64,000 nucleotides of DNA from Ancylobacter mangrovi (GTDB lineage: Bacteria; Pseudomonadota; Alphaproteobacteria; Rhizobiales; Xanthobacteraceae). Position 1 is the stretch's first letter. Each line of letters starts with the position of its first letter. The translations under genes and the position numbers were made by a program. The notes beneath the pieces were generated by a model. The model saw only the letters and a list, made by a program, of their open reading frames with translations. It was not told the origin of the DNA and searched no databases. Shown piece after piece: positions 53,556 to 61,485 of the stretch. Location: NCBI RefSeq assembly GCF_024752355.1, contig NZ_JANTHZ010000002.1, positions 62,001 through 126,000 of the forward strand, in the 5' to 3' direction.

Positions 53556-54854
53556 TCAGTGCAGACCGAACGCGTACGGCAGTGCCGTCACGAGCCCGGG
53601 AACGAGGATCAGCAGGCACAGCACGGCGATGGCGATGACGACATAGGGGACGCTGACCCGGAACAGCGTGCCGAGCGGGACGTCGGCCACCTTCTTCAGC
53701 GCGTAGAGCACCATGCCGACCGGCGGCGTCAGCAGGCCGACGGTGAGGGCGAGCGCCATGACCACCCCGAAATGGACCATGTCGAGCCCGATCTGCGAGG
53801 CGATCGGCATGAGGATCGGGGTGAGGATGATGATGGCCGGCGTCTGCGCCATGAAGCAGCCGACCAGCAGCCAGACGATCAGCAGCAGGAACATGACGAT
53901 CGTCGGGTTGGAGGAGATGCCCACAACGAGGCCCACCAGCGCCTGCGGCAGGCCGAGGCGCAGCATGATGACGCCGAAGGCCGAGGTCATGGCGATGATG
54001 AACATCAGCGTCGCGGTATCGAGCGCCGTGCCCTTGAGCTGCTCGAGGAGATCGCGCCAGGTGAGCTCGCGATAGACCAGCGTGGTGAGCAGGAGGGCGT
54101 AGAGCACCGCCACCGCGGCGGCCTCGGTCGGCGTGAACACGCCGCCATAGATGCCGGTGAGGATGATCCCCGGGGTGAGCATCGGCAGCAGGGCGTGGAC
54201 CGCCTTGCGACCCACCTCGGAGGCGGACGGCCAGCTTCCCTCGGGCATCTTCTGCACATGGGCCTGGTAGGCGACCCACGACATGAAGGCGAGCGCCAGC
54301 AGGATGCCCGGCACGATGGCGGCGAGGAACAGCGTCGCCACCGACTGCTCGGCCTGCACCGCATAGGCGATCAGCACGATCGAGGGTGGGATGACCGGCC
54401 CGAGCAGCGAGGAGGCGGCGGTGACGCCGGCGCTGAAGGCGTCGGGGTAGTTCTTCGCCCGCATCGCCTTCATCTCGACCGCGCCGAGGCCGACCACGTC
54501 GGCGGTCGCCGATCCCGACATGCCGGCGAAGACGAAGCTCGCCAGCACGTTGGCGTGCCCGAGCCCGCCGCGCAGCGGCTGCACCAGCGCGGCAACGAAG
54601 TCGAACAGGCGGACGGTGACGCCGCCGGTGTTCATGAGCCGCCCCGCCAGGATGAAGAACGGGATCGCCAGCAGCAGGAAGTTGTCGATCCGGTCGATGG
54701 AGAAGCGGCTGATCATCATCGGCACGCGCGCGCCCAGCGGATCGCCGAACAGGGCCAGCCCGCCGACGATCGAGGCGAGGCCGGCGGCGACGGCGATCAT
54801 CAGGCCGGACATGATCAGGCCGATGAGCGCCAGCGTCAGGATAACGGGCAGCAT
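53556..54854 (-). CDS. dctM: TRAP transporter large permease (DctM family)
   Basis: A 432-residue permease with about twelve segments. Characteristic stretches are IPFFILAGRLMNTGG, ANVLASFVFAGMSGSATADVVG, TAASSLLGPVIPPSIVLIAY and LTPPVGMVLYALKKVAD. It is very similar in these motifs to the permease at 29927, so the two belong to the same branch, while the permease at 35169 belongs to another. The ATG at 54854 overlaps the dctQ stop (ATGA). The enolase-superfamily gene follows 16 bp later. Confidence 0.92.
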   Translation of the reverse strand: MLPVILTLALIGLIMSGLMIAVAAGLASIVGGLALFGDPLGARVPMMISRFSIDRIDNFLLLAIPFFILAGRLMNTGGVTVRLFDFVAALVQPLRGGLGHANVLASFVFAGMSGSATADVVGLGAVEMKAMRAKNYPDAFSAGVTAASSLLGPVIPPSIVLIAYAVQAEQSVATLFLAAIVPGILLALAFMSWVAYQAHVQKMPEGSWPSASEVGRKAVHALLPMLTPGIILTGIYGGVFTPTEAAAVAVLYALLLTTLVYRELTWRDLLEQLKGTALDTATLMFIIAMTSAFGVIMLRLGLPQALVGLVVGISSNPTIVMFLLLIVWLLVGCFMAQTPAIIILTPILMPIASQIGLDMVHFGVVMALALTVGLLTPPVGMVLYALKKVADVPLGTLFRVSVPYVVIAIAVLCLLILVPGLVTALPYAFGLH

Positions 54855-55345
54855 CAGACGTCCATTTCCTGCTCGTGCGAGACGTAGGTCTCCGGAGCGC
54901 CGAGAGTGAGGAGGATGACGACGGCAAAGGAGGCGAGCGAGGCCGCTTGAAGGGCATAGACCACCGCGATCGAGACGCTCGGTATGGCGATCAGCGTCAT
55001 GTGGCGGGTCGCCTCGGCCTGCAGCCCCGCGCCGAGGGCGAGATAGGCGATCACCACGGCGCAGATGAGCTTCATCAGGATCACGTAGGGAACGAAGATC
55101 ACCTTCGGCAGCAGCCCGACGAAGAAGTCGACGACGATGTGCTCGCCCCGCAGATAGGCCGGCGGCAGGCCCGCATAGACCGCGCAGACCAGCGCCAGCC
55201 GCGAGACCTCCTCGGTCCAGGCCAGCGGGAAGGCAAGCACGTAGCGGAAGGCGACCTGGCAGAGCACCGTCACGATGGTGACGACGATGAGGCCCACCGA
55301 CACGGCCAACCAGGCCGTGCCGATGCCGTTTGCGAGGCGGCGCAT
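54854..55345 (-). CDS. dctQ: TRAP transporter small permease (DctQ family)
   Basis: A 163-residue membrane protein with four segments, opening LANGIGTAWLAVSVGLIVVTI. The conserved tryptophan-threonine-glutamate motif is present as FPLAWTEEVSRLALVCAVY, followed by EHIVVDFFVGLLP. It lies 5 bp after dctP and its stop overlaps the dctM start. The ATG at 55345 is the only good start. Confidence 0.9.
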   Translation of the reverse strand: MRRLANGIGTAWLAVSVGLIVVTIVTVLCQVAFRYVLAFPLAWTEEVSRLALVCAVYAGLPPAYLRGEHIVVDFFVGLLPKVIFVPYVILMKLICAVVIAYLALGAGLQAEATRHMTLIAIPSVSIAVVYALQAASLASFAVVILLTLGAPETYVSHEQEMDV

Positions 55346-55350
55346 GATGA

Positions 55351-56349
55351 TCAGTTCGCGCTCGAGATCTGATCGACCTGATCGATCAGGCCCGGCTTGC
55401 AGTTCTTGTCCGCATACGCCTTGAGCACCGGGCGCGCCTTGGCGCGGAAGGCGGCGACGTCGGGCTCGACGATCTCGGTCTTCCCGCTCTTCTTGATCTC
55501 GGCGATGATGCGCGCATCGTCCTTCGCCACCGCGTCGTAGAGCCAGTCGAGCGCCTGCGAGAGGGTCTCGTCGAACGCCTTCCGGTCGTCGCCGAGGCCG
55601 TCATAGAAGGCGCTGTTCACCAGCACCAGATTGTACGTCCACACGTGGTAGGTGAGGCTGATGAAGGGCTGCACCTCGTGGAAGCGCAGGCTGTAGATGG
55701 TCGAGAGCGGGTTCTCCTCGCCGTCGAACACGCCCTGGCGCAGCGCCCCGTAGAGCTCGGAGAGCGGCAGCGGCGCGGGCTGGGCGCCATAGGCGGCGAA
55801 CACCTGCGCGCGCAGGTCGTTGGTGACGCGGAACTTGAGGCCCGTCATGTCCTGCGGCTCGATGATCTTCTTGTTCGCGGTGACCACGCGCCCGCCGCGG
55901 CGGCCGACGGCGGCGATCTCGATGCCGTACTGCTTCTGCATGGCGGCGGAAGCTTCCTTGCCGATCTCGCCGCGCCAGACCTTGAAGCCCTGGTTCTCGT
56001 TCTCGTAGATGTATTCCGCCTCGAGGCACTGATATTGCGGGGCCACGTACTGCATCACCACCGGCGAGGAGAGGTCGACGTCGATCTCGCCCGAGGAGAG
56101 CTGCTGGAGCAGCTCGCGGTCACCGCCCAGCGTGCCGCCGGGAATGATGTTGATGGTTAGCCGGCCATCGGTCTTCTTGGCGAGCAGCTCACCCCATTTT
56201 TCCATCGCCTGCGTGCTCACGTCGCGCGCACCGTAGACAGTGGCGACGGTGACCGTGCGGGCCTCGGCAGCGGGGATCGCGGTGGTGAAGGCGAGCGCGG
56301 CCGCCGTCGCCGCGAGCGCGTGGGCCGCGAGCGCGTGTCTCCAGAACAT
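55351..56349 (-). CDS. dctP: TRAP transporter substrate-binding protein (DctP family)
   Basis: A 332-residue periplasmic binding protein. The ATG at 56349 (MFWRHALAAHALAATAAALA) gives a Sec signal ending near AEARTVTVA and has a GGAGG site. The mature part has the YQCLEAEYIYENENQGF loop, the carboxylate-binding arginine in LKFRVTNDLRAQVFAAYGAQ, and GALRQGVFDGEENP, matching closely the TRAP binding protein at 28400. Both are therefore likely to bind similar sugar-acid or aldaric-acid substrates. It heads the operon dctP-dctQ-dctM-dehydratase, controlled by the GntR gene just upstream. Confidence 0.93.
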   Translation of the reverse strand: MFWRHALAAHALAATAAALAFTTAIPAAEARTVTVATVYGARDVSTQAMEKWGELLAKKTDGRLTINIIPGGTLGGDRELLQQLSSGEIDVDLSSPVVMQYVAPQYQCLEAEYIYENENQGFKVWRGEIGKEASAAMQKQYGIEIAAVGRRGGRVVTANKKIIEPQDMTGLKFRVTNDLRAQVFAAYGAQPAPLPLSELYGALRQGVFDGEENPLSTIYSLRFHEVQPFISLTYHVWTYNLVLVNSAFYDGLGDDRKAFDETLSQALDWLYDAVAKDDARIIAEIKKSGKTEIVEPDVAAFRAKARPVLKAYADKNCKPGLIDQVDQISSAN

Positions 56350-56416
56350 TGCTGTTTCCTCCAAAAAACATCTGATGATTTTCTTTTTGTCAGTTCCGGC
56401 GCGGTGCGCCGGTCGT

Positions 56417-57136
56417 TCAGGCGGTCTCGTCCCTGTCGAGCGCCTGCAGATCGAAATGCTCTTCCATCCGTGCTCGCGCCTCCTGCGGATCGCGCCGCTC
56501 CAACGCGTGCAGGATCGCCCAGTGCTGGGCGCTGCGGTCGGCCGCCGGGCGGGGCATGAAGCCCTGCTGTTCCCAGGCGGCGCGGAAGTAGCGGTGGGCC
56601 TCCGCCTGCACCGCCTCGAGATAAGGGTTGCCGCCCGCGCGGCCGATCATCGCCTCGAAGGTGAGGTCGATGGCGTGGGCGAGCTTGGTGCGCAGCGGCT
56701 CGCTCTCGGCCCGCTCCAGATAGGCGCTGATCTCGGCGAGGTCCTCGGGACGGGCGGCGGTGGCGGCGAGCTCGACCGCCGCGCAGTCGATGAGGCGGCG
56801 CACGGCGGTCGCCTGCTTGAGCAGGCGCAGCCCCTCGCTCGACCCGACAAGCGAAGGGTCGAGCAGCACGATGCGCTGCGATTCCCGCACATAGGTGCCC
56901 GAGCCCTGCCGCACCTCGACGATGCCGAGCCCGGCGAGCAGCTTCACGCCCTCGCGCACCGCGCCGCGCCCGACGCCGAGCGCGGCGGCGAGCTCGCGCT
57001 CGGTCGGCAGCCGGTCGCCGGCCTTCATGCGCCGCGTGGCGATGAGGTGCTGGATCTGCCGCGCCACCTCCCCCGATACCTGGCGGCGGGAGATGGGCTG
57101 GAAGCCTTCGAGCTGATTGATTGGAAGATCGGTCAT
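56417..57136 (-). CDS. GntR family transcriptional regulator (FadR subfamily, FCD domain)
   Basis: A 239-residue regulator. The winged helix (VSGEVARQIQHLIATRRMKAG, then LAAALGVGRGAVREGVKLLAG) occupies residues about 15-80 and the FCD domain the rest, with AHAIDLTFEAMIGRAGG and the HFDLQALD tail. The ATG at 57136 gives MTDLPINQLEG; the frame extends to 57160 but through the operator. A perfect TGGT-N3-ACCA palindrome, the FadR-type operator core, lies at 57149-57159 just before it, so autorepression is likely. It is the first gene of the sugar-acid TRAP operon. Confidence 0.9.
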   Translation of the reverse strand: MTDLPINQLEGFQPISRRQVSGEVARQIQHLIATRRMKAGDRLPTERELAAALGVGRGAVREGVKLLAGLGIVEVRQGSGTYVRESQRIVLLDPSLVGSSEGLRLLKQATAVRRLIDCAAVELAATAARPEDLAEISAYLERAESEPLRTKLAHAIDLTFEAMIGRAGGNPYLEAVQAEAHRYFRAAWEQQGFMPRPAADRSAQHWAILHALERRDPQEARARMEEHFDLQALDRDETA

Positions 57137-57148
57137 AAGCTCATCCGA

Positions 57149-57159
57149 TGGTCGGACCA
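57149..57159 (-). promoter_or_regulatory. FadR-type operator TGGTCGGACCA
   Basis: A perfect TGGT-N3-ACCA palindrome 12 bp before the GntR ATG at 57136. This matches the operator core used by FadR-type GntR proteins and differs from the TTGT-N2-ACA motif at 4.5-19.2 kb. Confidence 0.65.
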
Positions 57160-57160
57160 A

Positions 57161-57675
57161 TTATAAGCGCCAGCGGGCGCACCCTGTCAACCGGCTGGAG
57201 CGGAGGCCATGTGGAGAGGCGGCGGCGGGGCTGAGGGCGAGGCGGTGGCCGGGGGACGCCAGCGCTTGGGTGGCGGGTTGCCCGGAAGCGGGCTCCGCCG
57301 TCGCACAAACAGGCGGGAGGTAGAGAAGCCCATGCCCACTCGGGCAGAGGCGGGCGGCCCTTCGCCGGATAAATCTCGGCGACGCGGCAAGGGGTTTGCT
57401 GTTGGGTCCGCCGAAATAGGCACGGCGGCAGACGACGATGAACGGCGTGCCGGCCGGCATCGCAGGCGCCGCCGCCTCTCGGCATGAGGGGGCGCGAGAT
57501 AGCCGTCCTCTCAGACCAGTTGGCCGGCCGGTTCCTGCGCGAGGCCGACAGAACGACGGCGCCGCGCTCGCCCCGAAGGTCGTCCGTGCGGACGAGCACC
57601 CGCGTGCGGACCGCCATGCCGGCAGCGCGGGCGCGGGCGGCGCGCCGCCATTCCGCGCCTGCGCCAACGGCGCCC
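57161..57675. other. Gene-free GC-rich stretch
   Basis: About 515 bp between the GntR gene and the hydroxyacyl-CoA-dehydrogenase-like gene. Several frames are open on both strands, but their products are arginine-, alanine- and proline-rich and match no family I recognise, and none has a good ribosome site. No RNA gene or mobile element is visible. Confidence 0.5.
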
Positions 57676-58617
57676 TTAGGTCTCGGACAGGGCGCGCTTT
57701 GCCTGCGCCAGCCGGGCGAGATAGCGGTCGCGCCACGCCTTGCGCTCGTCGAGCCCTTCCATCGGCGTCGCGGCGCGGCGCTGGCGCTCGACCTCGGACA
57801 CGAGCCCGGCATGCCATTTGCGCGGATCCGCCTGCTCGCGGGCGAGGTCGTGATACATCGGCCCCAGCTTCTCGCAATAATCGTAGATGCCGCCCTGCGC
57901 GTTCAGGTCGATGGTCTCGAACGGGCCCATGAAGAACCAGCGCATGCCGAGCCCTTCAGCCATGGCGAGGTCGACCTCGGCGGCCGAGACGATGCCGTCC
58001 TCCACCAGCCGGAAGGCTTCGCCGAGGACCGCGCTCTGGATGCGGTTGACGACGAAGCCGGCGATCTCGCGGTTCAGCCGGATCGTCACCTGCCCGGCCT
58101 GCGCCATCACCGCCTCGGTGCGGGCGACGACGTCCGGGTCGGTCCAGGGCGCCGGGACGATCTCGACCAGCGGCACGAGGTGCGGCGGGTTGATCGGGTG
58201 GGCGACGAGGCAGCGCTGGCGCCCCTCCATGCCCTCGGAGAAGGAGGAGGCGGGCAGCCCCGAGGTCGAGCTGGCGAGCACGGTGTCCGGCCCTGCCAGC
58301 CGGCCGAGCTCCCGGTAGAGCTCGACCTTCACCGGCAGCCGCTCCGGCCCGCTCTCCTGCACATAGGCCGCGCCGTCCAGCGCCTCGGCCAGCGAGCCGG
58401 CGGGCCTGAGGCGCGCCATGACCTCGGCGGGCTCGTGGCCGTTCAGCAGGCCGAGCTCGGCCAGCGGGGGCAGCGCGCCGCGCACGAAGTCCAGCGCCGT
58501 ATCGAGCGAGGCCGGCGTCGGGTCGTACATGGCGACGTCGAACCCGGCGCGGGCGAAGACGATCGCCCATGACCGCCCCACCAGGCCGCATCCAACCAGC
58601 GCAATCTTGGTCGTCAT
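57676..58617 (-). CDS. 3-hydroxyacyl-CoA dehydrogenase family protein (L-gulonate/3-hydroxy acid dehydrogenase-like)
   Basis: A 313-residue NAD-dependent dehydrogenase with the 3-hydroxyacyl-CoA dehydrogenase fold: Rossmann motif LVGCGLVGRSWA, ASSTSGLPAS, the catalytic histidine region CLVAHPINPPHLVPLVEIV, and FVVNRIQSAVLGEAFRLVEDG. The length and lack of a thiolase/hydratase partner resemble single-domain L-gulonate 3-dehydrogenase (lambda-crystallin-like) or carnitine/3-hydroxybutyrate dehydrogenases rather than the fatty-acid enzyme. The ATG at 58617 has an AGGAGAGGA site. It lies 13 bp downstream of the DUF1537 kinase gene in the same operon, so oxidation of a sugar acid is the best guess. 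Confidence 0.82.
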   Translation of the reverse strand: MTTKIALVGCGLVGRSWAIVFARAGFDVAMYDPTPASLDTALDFVRGALPPLAELGLLNGHEPAEVMARLRPAGSLAEALDGAAYVQESGPERLPVKVELYRELGRLAGPDTVLASSTSGLPASSFSEGMEGRQRCLVAHPINPPHLVPLVEIVPAPWTDPDVVARTEAVMAQAGQVTIRLNREIAGFVVNRIQSAVLGEAFRLVEDGIVSAAEVDLAMAEGLGMRWFFMGPFETIDLNAQGGIYDYCEKLGPMYHDLAREQADPRKWHAGLVSEVERQRRAATPMEGLDERKAWRDRYLARLAQAKRALSET

Positions 58618-58630
58618 TCCGTTTCCTCTC

Positions 58631-59923
58631 CTAGGCGGGCGACGCGACCGGGCCCGCGCAGGGTCGGGAGGCGCTGCCGGCATTGTTGCGGGACCGGGCG
58701 GCGAGCGCGGTCACGAGGCGCACCAGGCAGCCGGCATCGCCATGGGCGCCGGGCTTGGTGACGAGGGTCATGCCGTCGAGCGGGGTGCCGCGGACGGCGC
58801 AGAGCGCGATACCCGGCTCCAGCAGCGTCTGCGGCTCGATCCTGTCGACGCCGAGGCGGTGCAGCAGGGCGATGGTGGTGTCGCCCCCGGTGGCGATGAT
58901 CCCGCGGACCGGTCGGCTGGCGATGATGTCGGCGGCGGCGGCGGCGAGCAGGCCGGCGACGGCGGCGGCATCGGCGGGATCGCCTCCCTCCACAGGTGCG
59001 GCGCTGGCGACGACTATGGCCGGGCGCCCCTGCGCGGCCTCGAGCGCGTCGCGCACCAGCCCTTCATGGTCGCCCGCTCGCAGCGCTGCCTCGCCGAGCC
59101 ACGCCACGCGGCCGAGGCCGGCCTCTTCGAGCGTGGCAAGTTGGGCGTGCGAGGTGGCGCTCGCCGAGCCCGCCACCACCAGCACCTGTCCCTCATCCGC
59201 GCGCTGCGCGGCGAGGACCTCGGCCACCGCGGCGGCGAAGTCGGAAGTGCCGGCGAAAATGGTGATGCCCGCACGGAGGCCGGCACACGCCAGGACGTGC
59301 AGATGCTCGGCGCGCTCGGCGTCGCACACGATCACGCGCCCCTGCGCATCCTCGAGCGTGCGCAGCAGAGCGTTGGGATCGGCGAGTTCGTCGAGCGCGA
59401 CGGTGGCGATCTGCGCGTCCATCGCCGCGTGCAGCAGGGTGGGGATATGCGCCGATTCCGGCCGGGCGCGGATGAAGGCCCCTGCGTCGACGCCGCCCGA
59501 ATCCGCGTCCGCGAGCCGCGTCTGCACGCCGTCGCGCGTGATCCGGCCGTTGCTCGGCGTCGCCGGCACCACCATGATCGAGCGGCCCGGCATCGCGTCG
59601 AGCATCGCCTGCAGTTCGAGCCCGACCTGGCCGCGCAGCAGGGAATCGATCTTCTTGTAGAACAGCGTGCAGCCCGCCGCGACGAGATGGCGGGTCGCCG
59701 ACGCCACCACGCGGCGCGCCTCGGGTGCGGGCATGTGGCGGCTCTCCGTCATCAGCGCGAGCAGATCGGCCGGGGCGCCCTGGCCGGCACTGTGATCCGG
59801 GGTACGCGCGGTCGCGTCAGCGGTCTCGAGGACGCAGCGGAATCCGCGCTGGGCGAACGCGCCGGATACCGCGGCCGCGCCGGTCAGGTCGTCGCCGACG
59901 ATGCCGATCCGTTTCCACATCAT
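58631..59923 (-). CDS. Four-carbon acid sugar kinase family protein (DUF1537; OtnK/DtnK-like)
   Basis: A 430-residue kinase of the DUF1537 family. The N-terminal substrate domain has GIVGDDLTGAAAVSGAF and FYKKIDSLLRGQVGLEL, the C-terminal nucleotide domain has LVVAGSASATSHAQL, RPVRGIIATGGDTTIALL and GTPLDGMTLVTKPGAHG. Known members phosphorylate D-threonate, L-threonate or D-erythronate at the 4-position, whose product is oxidised by PdxA2 or OtnH-type enzymes. The PdxA2-like protein at 17192 might be the partner although 40 kb away. Two ATGs (59923 and 59920) are possible. It opens a two-gene unit with the dehydrogenase at 57676. Confidence 0.85.
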   Translation of the reverse strand: MMWKRIGIVGDDLTGAAAVSGAFAQRGFRCVLETADATARTPDHSAGQGAPADLLALMTESRHMPAPEARRVVASATRHLVAAGCTLFYKKIDSLLRGQVGLELQAMLDAMPGRSIMVVPATPSNGRITRDGVQTRLADADSGGVDAGAFIRARPESAHIPTLLHAAMDAQIATVALDELADPNALLRTLEDAQGRVIVCDAERAEHLHVLACAGLRAGITIFAGTSDFAAAVAEVLAAQRADEGQVLVVAGSASATSHAQLATLEEAGLGRVAWLGEAALRAGDHEGLVRDALEAAQGRPAIVVASAAPVEGGDPADAAAVAGLLAAAAADIIASRPVRGIIATGGDTTIALLHRLGVDRIEPQTLLEPGIALCAVRGTPLDGMTLVTKPGAHGDAGCLVRLVTALAARSRNNAGSASRPCAGPVASPA

Positions 59924-60066
59924 CGCCGCCCCCCTCGCGACGCACCCCGCGCAGACGAAGCCCGCCGGCCGGCAGGGGCGATGCATAGCCGGCAAGGCAG
60001 CCGGGCCGCTCGCGCTTTCATGATTTCCTCCCGCCGTTTCCCTTCGAGTATAACCCGAGCACCGAA

Positions 60067-60076
60067 CGGTATACCG
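60067..60076 (-). promoter_or_regulatory. Palindrome CGGTATACCG before the kinase operon
   Basis: A perfect 10-bp palindrome 144 bp upstream of the kinase start, nested in a longer imperfect one (GAACGGTA/TACCGGTT). It is a plausible operator, but the binding protein is unknown. Confidence 0.4.
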
Positions 60077-60192
60077 GTTTGTATCCTTGCATGTCGCGCG
60101 TTCTTGGTGTCAACTCGCCTGCATGGGATGGTTAGCGCATTTTGTGCGGTTTTGAAAAATCCTGTGAGAAAATGTTTACATTCGGGAGGGCC

Positions 60193-60375
60193 ATGCTAGA
60201 AACGACGCTGCGGGATGGTGCCGGCGCCGCCAGCAATGCAGGTGTCGCGGGGACGCCCGGACGCGCTTCTTGGCCCGAGGGCCGAAGCAACTCGTCGACG
60301 TCGCATCACCGTGGACACGCCAAAACCCAAATCCACAAGATGTCGTGCATGCCGCAACTGGATGTAACCAAATAA
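60193..60375 (+). CDS. Possible small ORF, 60 residues, unknown
   Basis: An ATG at 60193 lies three to nine bases after a GGGAGGG sequence (60184-60190), and the frame runs 60 codons to a TAA. The predicted product (starting MLETTLRDGAGAASN) has no membrane segment, signal or family motif that I recognise, and is rich in S, T, H and G. The reading frame lies in a leader region with operator-like palindromes on both sides, so it may be chance or a leader peptide. Low certainty. Confidence 0.2.
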   Translation: MLETTLRDGAGAASNAGVAGTPGRASWPEGRSNSSTSHHRGHAKTQIHKMSCMPQLDVTK

Positions 60376-60390
60376 GAAAATCCTGAAAAA

Positions 60391-60406
60391 CGTGCCGAAT
60401 GGCACG
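60391..60406 (+). promoter_or_regulatory. Inverted repeat CGTGCC-N4-GGCACG before the amidohydrolase operon
   Basis: A perfect 6-4-6 inverted repeat 14 bp upstream of the amidohydrolase ATG, next to its GGGGAGCGAG ribosome site. Binding there would block translation start or polymerase, so an operator role is plausible. Confidence 0.45.
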
Positions 60407-60420
60407 AATTGGGGAGCGAG

Positions 60421-61485
60421 ATGACTCTGGATGGCCCGATCGACTGCGATATTCATCCCATCGTACCTTCGTCGGAGGCTTTGCTGCCGTACCTGCCCGG
60501 CCACTGGGCCGAGGTCGTAGTCCAGCGCGGCATCACCGATCTCGACAGCGCGAGCTACCCCCAGTCGACGCCGCTGGCCAGCCGCCCGGACTGGCGCTCG
60601 GACCATGCGCGGCCGGGCGCCGACCTGACGCTGCTGCAGGCCCACGCGCTCGACCGCTGGGGCCTGAGCGCGGCGATCTGCAACTGCGTCTACGGCGTGT
60701 GGCCGGTATTCAGCGCCGATATGGCGGCCGCCTTCTCGCACGGGCTCAACGCCTGGATCGCCGCCGAATGGCTCGACCGCGACCCGCGGCTGCGCAGCTC
60801 CATCATCGTGCCGCTGCAGTCGCCCCAGCTCGCCGCCGAGGAGATCGACCGCTGGGCCGGCGACAAGCGTTTCGTGCAGGTGCTGCTGCCGGTGTTCGCC
60901 GACATGCCGCTCGGCAATCGCTACTACTGGCCGATCTTCGAGGCCGCCGCGCGCCACGGGCTGCCGGTCGGCATCCATGCGGGGAGCACCTACCGCAACC
61001 CCGTCACGCCGTCGGGCTGGCCGTCCTACTACGTCGAGGACTACGTGGCGCAGTCGCAGGGCTTCCACTCGCAGCTCGCCAGCCTGATCTGCGAAGGCAC
61101 CTTCGTGAAGTTCCCCGAGCTGAAGGTGGTCTTCATCGAATCGGGCTTCACCTGGATGCCCTCGGCGCTGTGGCGCCTGAACAAGTACTGGCAGGGCCTG
61201 CGCATGGAGGTGCCCTGGGTCGACCGCTCGCCCTCCGAGATCGCCCGCGAGCATATCCGGCTCACGCTCCAGCCCGTCGACGCGCCGCCCGATCCCGAGC
61301 TTCTCAACCGCTTCATGACGCACATGGAATCGGAGGACATGCTCCTCTTTTCCAGCGACTACCCGCACTGGCAGTTCGACCGGGACGAGGTGGTGCCGCC
61401 GGGGCTGAGCCCCTCGCTGCTGCGCAAGATCCAGTACGACAATCCGCGTGCAACCTACTCACGATTGACGGAGCGTGCACAATGA
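60421..61485 (+). CDS. Amidohydrolase-2 family protein (ACMSD-like)
   Basis: A 354-residue TIM-barrel metal-dependent hydrolase or decarboxylase of the amidohydrolase 2 family. The metal motif is DCDIHP (residues 8-13; D-x-H rather than H-x-H), an LPVGIHAGSTYRNPV strand carries a histidine, and FSSDYPHWQFD near the C terminus has the catalytic aspartate. The ATG at 60421 has a GGGGAGCGAG site. Its stop overlaps the start of a paralogue (ATGA), so the two are made together, as with heteromeric amidohydrolases. Substrate unknown; decarboxylation of an acid or hydrolysis of an amide are both possible for this family. Confidence 0.83.
   Translation: MTLDGPIDCDIHPIVPSSEALLPYLPGHWAEVVVQRGITDLDSASYPQSTPLASRPDWRSDHARPGADLTLLQAHALDRWGLSAAICNCVYGVWPVFSADMAAAFSHGLNAWIAAEWLDRDPRLRSSIIVPLQSPQLAAEEIDRWAGDKRFVQVLLPVFADMPLGNRYYWPIFEAAARHGLPVGIHAGSTYRNPVTPSGWPSYYVEDYVAQSQGFHSQLASLICEGTFVKFPELKVVFIESGFTWMPSALWRLNKYWQGLRMEVPWVDRSPSEIAREHIRLTLQPVDAPPDPELLNRFMTHMESEDMLLFSSDYPHWQFDRDEVVPPGLSPSLLRKIQYDNPRATYSRLTERAQ

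Larger units (their letters stand above)
59924..60420. other. Gene-poor divergent control region with palindromes and one weak small ORF
   Basis: About 497 bp between the divergent kinase and amidohydrolase genes. It holds the palindrome CGGTATACCG (60067-60076), AATGT-TT-ACATT (60170-60181), CGTGCC-GAAT-GGCACG (60391-60406), and two copies of AAAATCCTG (60155-60163 and 60377-60385). A 60-codon frame at 60193-60375 follows a GGGAGGG site but resembles no family. Confidence 0.5.

Noticed and set aside
57161-57877. 238-codon minus-strand frame in the gap before the hydroxyacyl-CoA-dehydrogenase-like gene
   Set aside because: Over 200 bases overlap the dehydrogenase gene on the same strand in another phase, the composition is arginine/alanine-rich, and no ribosome site or family motif is seen.
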